A stretch of DNA of 5,541 nucleotides from Clostridia bacterium (GTDB taxonomy: Bacteria; Bacillota; Clostridia; Christensenellales; Aristaeellaceae). Below, piece by piece: positions 1 to 4,972 of this stretch. The position numbers and the translations under genes are program-made. How positions within the stretch are numbered: the first letter of the stretch is position 1; every line of letters begins with the position of its first letter. Location: the NCBI GenBank assembly GCA_017458865.1, contig JAFSZW010000301.1, forward strand, positions 1-5,541, given 5' to 3'. The notes beneath the pieces are model-generated. The model did no database searches. It saw nothing but the letters and a program-made list of their open reading frames with translations, and was not told where the DNA came from.

Positions 1-1386
1 CGAGATCGCCTGATGTCCGCCGTCTGCGCAGGAGATCACGCAGCGTCCGCAGCCGATACATTGCGCCCGGCTGAACTGCGGGAAAATCACGGTATCGCGC
101 TCCAGCGTATCCGTCGTGGAGCTGATGGCATCCAGACCAAGCCCGACCGCTTCCCTGACGCTCGTAAAGCCTTTCTCGGCCAGATACAGATTGAGGCCGG
201 ACTTGAGATCATCTATGATCCTGTAGCCGTACTGCATGACCGCAGTGGTTATCTGAACAGATCCGGCGCCGAGCAGGATGAACTCAAGTGTATCCATCCA
301 GGTCTCAATGCCGCCCATGCCGGATACGTAAAGGCCTTTGAGTTCCGGATTCTGACCGAGCTCTGCAATGAATCTGAGCGCAATGGGCTTTACTGCATTG
401 CCGCTGTATCCGCCGACCGCGCTGTGACCATGGACTGCCGGCTGAGAGACATACGTATGCGGATTAATGCCCACAACGGACTTAATCGTATTGATCGCCG
501 CGATGCCATCTGCACCGCCGCGTTTTGCTGCCTCTGCTGCCAGGGCCATCTCCGCCACATTTGGCGTCAGCTTGGCCAGAACCGGGATATGACAGGCCCG
601 TTTGGCAGCCGCTGTAAAGCGTTCCACCAGTTCCGGCACCTGACCGATGTCGCTGCCCAGGCCGCCCTCTGACAGATTGGGACAGGAGAAATTCAGTTCA
701 ACCGCATCCGCCCCGTTCACCTCACAGAGCCTGGCTAACTCGCCCCACTCCGCCTCATTCTGTCCCATGATGGAGGCAAGAATGAATTTCGTGGGATACT
801 TGTCCTTGAGTCTGCGGAAAACTTCCATGTTCTCTGCCACACTGTGGTCAGAGAGCTGCTCAATGTTCTTGAACCCGATGATGCTGCCGTCACCACCGGT
901 CAGTGCGGAAAACCTCGGTGAGGCCTCGTGAATATCGAGCGTGGAGATCGTCTTGAAACAGGCGCCTGCCCAGCCGGCATCAAAGGCACGAGCGCACACC
1001 TCATATGTGCTTGCCACGACAGATGAGGAAAGCAGGAACGGATTTTCAAGCGGAATTCCGCAGAAATCGCACTGCAGCCTTGACTCATCCGTTGGCGGAA
1101 CCGTCTCACAGTGCGGCTTTACCTGATAATACAGGCGGTTGATCAGGTCACGGATCGGCACTTCCATGGGCCTTACACACGACCGCATACAGGCGCTGCT
1201 GTCGCAGACCAGGCACGGATTCTCCTCCGGCAGCCGCTGAGCAGCATCCTGTTCATTTTGGAACCAGATACTGCGCAGAAGATCCGCCGGCTTCATCTTG
1301 TCACAGGCTGAATTGCACGGCGCATCTGCGCATAATACGCACTGCGTCATATCCTTACGGGGAATATCCGGTTGAATGGGTAGCAT
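1..1386 (-). CDS. preA: PreA-like dihydropyrimidine dehydrogenase with extra N-terminal Fe-S domain (3' end missing)
   Basis: The minus strand is open for 462 codons from ATG (1386-1384) to the left edge with no stop, so the C-terminus lies outside. Residues ~105-435 match the PreA/dihydroorotate-dehydrogenase FMN barrel: NPFLLSSS (115-122), GFKN (171-174), ELNFSCPN (230-237), AKLTPN (271-276), GGADGIAAINT (290-300), GGYSGNAVKPIALRF (325-339) and SGMGGIETW (355-363). A ferredoxin motif CIGCGRCVISC (443-453) follows. By comparison with remembered E. coli PreA (411 aa), about 50 residues are missing, including a second 4Fe-4S motif. The family reduces uracil/thymine with NAD(P)H in the cytoplasm, usually with PreT, which is not in view. 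The first ~95 residues are an extra cysteine-rich domain with two CxxC-x4-C-x3-C motifs (C16/19/24/28 and C58/61/66/70). They resemble the N-terminal Fe-S domain of PreT, GltD and mammalian DPYD. AGGAGG lies 8 nt before the start and supports it. The substrate is inferred; a related flavoenzyme is possible. Confidence 0.88.
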   Translation of the reverse strand, partial: MLPIQPDIPRKDMTQCVLCADAPCNSACDKMKPADLLRSIWFQNEQDAAQRLPEENPCLVCDSSACMRSCVRPMEVPIRDLINRLYYQVKPHCETVPPTDESRLQCDFCGIPLENPFLLSSSVVASTYEVCARAFDAGWAGACFKTISTLDIHEASPRFSALTGGDGSIIGFKNIEQLSDHSVAENMEVFRRLKDKYPTKFILASIMGQNEAEWGELARLCEVNGADAVELNFSCPNLSEGGLGSDIGQVPELVERFTAAAKRACHIPVLAKLTPNVAEMALAAEAAKRGGADGIAAINTIKSVVGINPHTYVSQPAVHGHSAVGGYSGNAVKPIALRFIAELGQNPELKGLYVSGMGGIETWMDTLEFILLGAGSVQITTAVMQYGYRIIDDLKSGLNLYLAEKGFTSVREAVGLGLDAISSTTDTLERDTVIFPQFSRAQCIGCGRCVISCADGGHQAIS

Positions 1387-1394
1387 TTTATACG

Positions 1395-1400
1395 CCTCCT
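1395..1400 (-). promoter_or_regulatory. Ribosome-binding site of the preA-like gene
   Basis: On the minus strand a perfect AGGAGG stands 8 nt before the ATG at 1386. It fixes the start so that the N-terminal cysteine domain belongs to the protein and is not an upstream reading-through artefact. Confidence 0.85.
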
Positions 1401-1438
1401 CATCTGGTATTCTTGTATTTTCCGGTTCTTGTCTGAGC

Positions 1439-1457
1439 AGCGTACCTGCGGTACGCT
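1439..1457 (-). repeat. Perfect 8-bp hairpin in the preA leader
   Basis: AGCGTACC (1439-1446) and GGTACGCT (1450-1457) are perfect inverted copies around a 3-nt loop. The flanking CTGAGC (1433-1438) can also pair with GCTCAG (1455-1460), giving an alternative register. No T-tract follows in either direction, so it is not a typical intrinsic terminator. It lies ~50 nt before the preA-like start codon on the minus-strand transcript. Confidence 0.6.
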
Positions 1458-1530
1458 CAGTATTGCACCTGTTTACCAATCAGCACATTCTGTCTGCTGC
1501 TGTTTGTCCCCTGCCGCAGTTTTATTCTCA

Positions 1531-1745
1531 GGCAAATCCCGACTGATGGGCAGCCCTGGTTTCCTGGCAGATCTGATATACCGGGATAGCAGACTGTGCT
1601 TTTTTCGCAGTTTCCCGGGGTTTCAATGGTCTTTCACCCATTATACCATTAACAGGCGCACTCTTCAATGTCCTAACGGAAGTTTCGACATTTCATAAAG
1701 GGATTGCCAAAAACCATTGAAACACATGGATTCCTGGCAAATCCC
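1531..1745. repeat. Scattered short repeats sharing TTCCTGGCAAATCCC
   Basis: GGCAAATCCC occurs exactly at 1531-1540 and 1736-1745. TTCCTGGCA occurs exactly at 1561-1569 and 1731-1739. Thus the full TTCCTGGCAAATCCC at 1731-1745 appears in two separate pieces at 1531-1569. An imperfect inverted copy, GGGATTGCCA, is at 1700-1709 and can pair with 1735-1745 apart from one bulged A. These may be decayed copies of a palindromic intergenic element. Confidence 0.5.
1640..1668 (-). promoter_or_regulatory. Sigma-A-type promoter for the preA-like gene
   Basis: Read on the minus strand, TTGAAG (1668-1663) is followed after exactly 17 nt by a perfect TATAAT (1645-1640). Start of transcription would be near 1633, directed towards the preA-like gene. 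No better promoter was found closer to that gene. Confidence 0.65.
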
Positions 1746-1752
1746 ATGTGTT
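1721..1752. terminator. Strong 32-nt stem-loop, possible terminator or regulatory hairpin
   Basis: AACACATGG (1721-1729) pairs perfectly with CCATGTGTT (1744-1752). Inside it, three more pairs form past a single bulged base, giving about 12 bp around a 7-nt loop. The minus-strand side is followed within ~8 nt by a run of five T, so it could end leftward transcripts before the preA promoter. The T-run is not immediately adjacent, so terminator function is uncertain. The same bases can pair instead with GGGATTGCCA at 1700-1709. Confidence 0.4.
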
Positions 1753-1813
1753 GTTGACTCAATTTTCCCCGGGAAACAGACGCATCGCATGCATGATTAG
1801 CGGGTTCAATATA

Positions 1814-1930
1814 AACAGCATTATGCCTGTTCTGTAAGCCGGATTGTGTTTCCGGTGTTTCTTTGATGGGGAAATTGCCTATCTCTCTTCCTGCAACGCT
1901 TTCGCCAGCGAGGCTGCTATTAGCAGAGTC
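1814..1930 (-). ncRNA. RNase P RNA-like 3' fragment (tentative)
   Basis: On the minus strand the segment ends with AATCCGGCTTACAGA (1845-1831), very close to the conserved 3'-terminal element of bacterial RNase P RNA (ACAGAAnCCGGCTTAC). About 33 nt before it comes AGAGAGATAGG (1888-1878), resembling the AGAGAGATGA stretch that precedes that element in many Firmicutes. Stem-loops lie at 1839-1855 (CCGGA/TCCGG), 1914-1926 (CTGCTA/TAGCAG) and 1814-1831 (AACAG/CTGTT, followed on the minus strand by TATATT). The 5' conserved GAGGAAAGTCC element is not found upstream on this strand before the ABC-F gene. This is therefore at best a fragment, decayed copy or very divergent RNA. The resemblance is from memory and could be chance. 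Confidence 0.22.
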
Positions 1931-2022
1931 ATTGGGTAATTGGCGCCCTGTGACTTGCCAGTTAACGGTTATCTATTCACTTTGGAGTTGACACACAGAT
2001 GCAGTCTTTTCCGGAATGAGAC

Positions 2023-2052
2023 TTGCCAGCAGGACGTGCAATCAAGTATAAT
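2023..2052 (+). promoter_or_regulatory. Promoter of the ABC-F / udk operon
   Basis: TTGCCA (2023-2028) is followed after 18 nt by a perfect TATAAT (2047-2052). Transcription would start near 2059. A consensus-like TTGACA at 1988-1993 has no matching -10 at 16-18 nt and was not chosen. Confidence 0.6.
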
Positions 2053-2058
2053 TGAGAT

Positions 2059-2173
2059 GCAGAAGATGAAACTGATGCGAAACCAGGGCTGATCCCAGTT
2101 CCTGATGTCGCTCAGTCTGAGCAGCAGATGACAGAAAAGCCTGCAGAATAGTCGTTTTTTTGTGGAGTAAGGC
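2059..2173 (+). other. Leader of the ABC-F gene with a hairpin, tiny ORFs and a T-tract
   Basis: About 115 nt separate the inferred transcription start from the ABC-F ATG. A small palindromic hairpin GCTCAG-T-CTGAGC occupies 2110-2122. Two short reading frames lie inside: 2105-2131 (MSLSLSSR) and 2128-2151 (MTEKPAE), overlapping at ATGA. A third, 2057-2092, begins at the inferred transcription start. None has a convincing ribosome-binding site. A run of seven T lies at 2155-2161 without a clear adjacent stem. Some ABC-F resistance genes are controlled by leader-peptide attenuation; here that is only a possibility. Confidence 0.35.
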
Positions 2174-4087
2174 ATGATAAGTTTACAGGTTACCGACCTC
2201 TCAAAGTCTTTCGGGATCAATGAGGTTCTAAAGAATATAACATTCTCCCTCCAGATGGGTGACCGGGCCGGCATTGTGGGCGTCAACGGATGCGGCAAAA
2301 CGACCCTGATGCGCATCCTGGCAGAACTGGATACAGCGGACCATGGCAGCATAGCCATCAGCAAGGGCCTCAGAATCGGATATCTGGCCCAGCAGGATAC
2401 GCTGCAGGAGAGCGGCACCATCTGGGAAGAGCTGACCTCGGTCTTTGATCCGGTCTTCAAAATGGAGGAACGGCTGCGGCAGCTTGAATCAGAGATCGCC
2501 GAAAAGCACGAGGATCCGGCTGCATTTGAAACGCTGTCCAACCAGTATGACCGGCTCACGGCTGCCTATGAGGAAGCCGGCGGCTATTCCTGGCGCAGCC
2601 AGATTACGGGCGTTTTAAATGGCCTTGGCTTCAAGCCGGAACAGTACGATTATCCGCTGGATACCCTGTCCGGCGGTGAACGGACCCGGTTTACACTGGC
2701 CCGTCTTCTGCTATTGAAACCGGACCTTCTCATGCTGGACGAGCCCACAAACCACCTTGACATGGATACGCTCAATTGGCTTGAGAATTACCTGACCGCC
2801 TACCGCGGCACGGTGCTCGTCATCTCCCACGACCGATATTTTCTCGATCATGTGTGCAACACCATTGTCGAGATCGTGTCCGGCCGGAGTGAGCAGTACA
2901 GAGGCAATTACACTGCCTTCATGCGCCAGCGCATGGAGCGGCTTGAAACGCGGATGCGCGCATATGAGCTGCAGCAGAAGGAGATTGAGCGGCAGGAAGC
3001 CATTATCGCCCGTTACCGGATGTACAACCGAGAAAAGTCCATCCGGGCGGCTGAGAGCCGGGAAAAGGCGCTCGATCGTATGGAACGGCTGGAAAAGCCG
3101 GTTGAGGACAAGGCCATCCGGTTTCAGTTTGCGCCGCGGCGAAGGACCGGCGAGGATGTGCTCATGGTGGAGGGCCTCTCCAAATCCTTTGAACACAAGA
3201 CGCTGTTTGACGGTTTCAGCCTGCATGTCAGGGCCGGCGAGCATGTGGCGATCATCGGGCCGAACGGCATCGGCAAAACCACGCTCATCCGCATGCTGCT
3301 GGGCGAGCTCTCAAGGGATGCCGGCACCATCTCCTTTGGCGCCAATGTGGACATCGGGTACTACGACCAGCACCAGAGCACCCTCAATCCGGATAAAACC
3401 GTCCTGGATGAGGTCTGGGACCGTTTCCCTGCCATGGAACAGTCGGATGTCCGCGGGGCACTTGGCATGTTCCTGTTCACCGGAGATGACGTCTTTCAGC
3501 CGATTCGCACCCTCTCCGGCGGCGAACGCGGCCGCGTCGCGCTGACCATTCTCATGCTGCGGCATGACAATGTGCTGCTGCTGGATGAGCCGACAACCCA
3601 TCTCGACATGGATTCCCGTGAGGTGCTTGAAAACGCACTGGCAGACTTTGGCGGTACCATCATCACCGTCTCCCATGACCGCTATTTCATCAACCGGATT
3701 GCGGACCGGATCATTGAAATGCAGCCGGACGGTATCACGATGTACCTCGGCAATTATGATGAGTACCTGGAGAAGAAGAACGCACCCAAAGAGGTCGTCG
3801 CGGAAACCGGCAAAACCCGGACAATGGTTGAAAAGGAGAAGCGCCGCGAAAAGCTGAACCGCCAGCAGGAAAAGCAGCTCCGCGCCACGCGCAACGCCGC
3901 TGAGGCGGCAGTCATGGACAAGGAAGCGGAGATTGCGGATCTTGAAGCCCGGATGAGCGACGCGGACCTTTATCTGAACCCGGAGATGGCACGGACCGTG
4001 CAGGCACAGTATCAGGCTGCCAAAGAGGAACTGGATGCACTGTACAGGCGCTGGGAAGAGGCTGAGGCAGCACTCGGAGAACAGTAA
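2174..4087 (+). CDS. ydiF: YdiF-type ABC-F ATPase (ribosome-associated translation factor)
   Basis: This is a complete 637-residue soluble protein with two ABC ATPase domains and no membrane segments. Domain 1 has Walker A GVNGCGKT (36-43), signature LSGGE (165-169), Walker B with catalytic E190, DEPTNHLD (189-196) and H-loop His219. A charged linker of the PtIM type spans ~240-325. Domain 2 has GPNGIGKT (362-369), LSGGE (447-451), catalytic E472 and His501. Its Walker B continuation is DEPTTHLD instead of the usual DEPTNHLD. A Lys/Arg/Glu-rich coiled-coil C-terminal domain (~545-637) follows. Length, order and many blocks (GDYD/GNYDEYLEKK, SHDRYFINRIA) resemble remembered B. subtilis YdiF (~640 aa). 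ABC-F proteins bind the ribosomal E site and rescue or tune translation; some confer antibiotic resistance by ribosome protection, but the YdiF branch is usually housekeeping. GGAG (2164-2167) lies 6 nt before the ATG. udk follows after 56 nt. Confidence 0.93.
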   Translation: MISLQVTDLSKSFGINEVLKNITFSLQMGDRAGIVGVNGCGKTTLMRILAELDTADHGSIAISKGLRIGYLAQQDTLQESGTIWEELTSVFDPVFKMEERLRQLESEIAEKHEDPAAFETLSNQYDRLTAAYEEAGGYSWRSQITGVLNGLGFKPEQYDYPLDTLSGGERTRFTLARLLLLKPDLLMLDEPTNHLDMDTLNWLENYLTAYRGTVLVISHDRYFLDHVCNTIVEIVSGRSEQYRGNYTAFMRQRMERLETRMRAYELQQKEIERQEAIIARYRMYNREKSIRAAESREKALDRMERLEKPVEDKAIRFQFAPRRRTGEDVLMVEGLSKSFEHKTLFDGFSLHVRAGEHVAIIGPNGIGKTTLIRMLLGELSRDAGTISFGANVDIGYYDQHQSTLNPDKTVLDEVWDRFPAMEQSDVRGALGMFLFTGDDVFQPIRTLSGGERGRVALTILMLRHDNVLLLDEPTTHLDMDSREVLENALADFGGTIITVSHDRYFINRIADRIIEMQPDGITMYLGNYDEYLEKKNAPKEVVAETGKTRTMVEKEKRREKLNRQQEKQLRATRNAAEAAVMDKEAEIADLEARMSDADLYLNPEMARTVQAQYQAAKEELDALYRRWEEAEAALGEQ

Positions 4088-4143
4088 CGGCTAACACGAC
4101 TGTTACAAGCATCAAAGGACAAGACACGGAAAGGAAAAAGCAT

Positions 4144-4785
4144 ATGTTGTTTATCGGGATCTGCGGTGCCAGCGGAAGCGGCAAGTCCACACTGGCAAAG
4201 GAACTTGCCACCATGGTCAACAAGAGTATTCTCATCATCAACCAGGATGCCTATTATTTCGACCATCCGGACCTGACCTTTGAGGAGCGGTGTCACCTCA
4301 ATTATGACGAGCCTGGTATCTTCGATCATGATCTCCTGCTGCGGGACGTGCAGAGCCTGCTGAACGGCCAGCGGGTCCCCAGAAAGCGCTACGATTATTC
4401 GCACCACTGCCGTGCGGACCGGACGGATGAGTACCTCGAGCCGCACGATGTCATCATCGTGGAGGGCATCCATGCCTTCTATGACAAGCGCCTGCGCAAC
4501 CAGATGGATCTCAAGCTTTACATGCATGTCGAATCCGACATCTGCCTTCTGCGCCGCATAGAGCGGGACATCGTAGAGCGCGGACGCGATATTGAAAGCA
4601 TCGCCGAGCAGTACATGACCACAGTCAAGCCGATGTTTGACCAGTACATCCGCAACTATGAGCAGTATGCGGACGTCATTGTTGCAGGCGGCGGCAAGGA
4701 CGCAAAGATCACTGAGATTCTGGCCGGATACATCAACAACGATCTCCATCTCTACCGGGGCCGCAACCGGAAGAATGTCGGGTAA
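4144..4785 (+). CDS. udk: Uridine kinase
   Basis: The complete 213-residue protein has the usual length for bacterial uridine kinases. It phosphorylates uridine and cytidine to UMP and CMP using ATP or GTP, in cytoplasmic pyrimidine salvage. The P-loop GASGSGKST (8-16) is near the N-terminus. NQDAYY (33-38) supplies the catalytic Asp region, NYDEPGIFD (53-61) and YDYSHH (83-88) line the nucleoside site, VEGIH (106-110) is the Walker B region, and RRIERDIVERGRD (137-149) is the arginine-rich lid. AAGGA (4131-4135) sits 8 nt before the ATG. The 56-nt gap after the ABC-F gene holds no evident promoter or terminator, only a weak TAACA/TGTTA inverted repeat, so the two are probably one operon. Phosphoribulokinase-like relatives share the fold, but the motif set and length favour Udk. 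No anomalies were seen. Confidence 0.92.
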   Translation: MLFIGICGASGSGKSTLAKELATMVNKSILIINQDAYYFDHPDLTFEERCHLNYDEPGIFDHDLLLRDVQSLLNGQRVPRKRYDYSHHCRADRTDEYLEPHDVIIVEGIHAFYDKRLRNQMDLKLYMHVESDICLLRRIERDIVERGRDIESIAEQYMTTVKPMFDQYIRNYEQYADVIVAGGGKDAKITEILAGYINNDLHLYRGRNRKNVG

Positions 4786-4835
4786 AACCCTATAAGGCAG
4801 ATCATACGGGTCAACCGGCCCTGTTGATTCCAGTT

Positions 4836-4872
4836 CTCTGCAAGTGCATGCTTTGCAGAGCCTTTACCTCTT
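4836..4872 (+). terminator. Candidate weak intrinsic terminator after udk
   Basis: CTCTGCAA (4836-4843) pairs perfectly with TTGCAGAG (4853-4860) around a 9-nt loop, followed by the pyrimidine-rich CCTTTACCTCTT. The T-tract is broken, so termination may be partial. A second, weaker stem (TCAAC/GTTGA, 4811-4827) precedes it. The position between udk and a new promoter fits an operon end. Confidence 0.45.
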
Positions 4873-4875
4873 CGA

Positions 4876-4905
4876 TTGTGAAATACCGGCATTTTCTTTT
4901 ATACT
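4876..4905 (+). promoter_or_regulatory. Promoter of the AAA-ATPase-like gene
   Basis: TTGTGA (4876-4881) is followed after 18 nt by TATACT (4900-4905). An overlapping perfect TATAAT lies at 4908-4913 but has no -35 at the right distance. Either would give a leader of roughly 55-65 nt before the ATG at 4973. Confidence 0.5.
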
Positions 4906-4972
4906 TTTATAATGGAGATAAGAGAACACTGCAGGCAATGTAAAAACTTTAAAGAGAATGGAGGTGGATCGA

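Larger units (their letters stand above)
1387..1633 (-). other. Long 5' leader of the preA-like gene
   Basis: If transcription starts just downstream of the TATAAT at 1645-1640, the mRNA has about 247 untranslated nt. It contains a possible CCGGGA/TCCCGG stem near its 5' end and a tight hairpin at 1439-1457. I looked for familiar riboswitch signatures (TPP, FMN, glycine, THF, T-box) and did not recognise one. The leader is long enough for post-transcriptional control, but no mechanism can be read from it. Confidence 0.4.
1610..1777. repeat. Inverted repeats enclosing the preA promoter, one arm split by 43 nt
   Basis: GTTTCCCGGGG (1610-1620) is the exact inverse of CCCCGGGAAAC (1767-1777). 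GTTTCAATGGT (1620-1630) is the exact inverse of ACCATTGAAAC (1713-1723). On the left the two segments abut, sharing one G. On the right they are separated by 43 nt (1724-1766), and most of the strong hairpin at 1721-1752 lies in that extra stretch. The minus-strand promoter (1640-1668) lies in the loop between the arms. The arrangement could be a regulator site pair, a palindromic element, or the remains of a small mobile element. Confidence 0.6.

Noticed and set aside
13..672. Plus-strand open frame of 219 codons
   Set aside because: It lies wholly opposite the preA-like gene, shows no recognisable motifs, and the minus-strand frame has clear family motifs throughout.
1500..1540. TPP riboswitch-like GCCTGAGAATAAAACTG on the minus strand
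   Set aside because: Only the CTGAGA-like core is similar. The paired CTGATC and TGCCAGCG-type elements of the THI box are absent.
1429..1698. Plus-strand 89-codon open frame in the intergenic region
   Set aside because: It has no ribosome-binding site, runs through the inverted repeats and the minus-strand promoter, and is low-complexity in Cys, Ser and Phe. It is unlikely to be a gene.
1610..1780. CRISPR array or insertion-sequence ends
   Set aside because: There is no regular repeat-spacer pattern, no transposase frame between the arms and no target-site duplication visible.
1988..1993. Perfect TTGACA as a -35 box
   Set aside because: No acceptable -10 hexamer is found 16-18 nt downstream; TTGCCA with TATAAT at 2023-2052 is better.
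1969..2559. Minus-strand 196-codon open frame overlapping the ABC-F start
   Set aside because: It is antisense to the ABC-F Walker A region and promoter, is Ser/Arg-rich without motifs, and has no ribosome-binding site.
2174..4087. Antibiotic-resistance ABC-F (Msr/Vga/Lsa type)
   Set aside because: The C-terminal coiled coil, linker and sequence blocks fit the housekeeping YdiF branch better; resistance cannot be claimed from sequence alone.
4012..4749. Minus-strand 245-codon open frame opposite udk
   Set aside because: It is a mirror of the strongly coding udk frame; the valine/aspartate-rich product has no family features.
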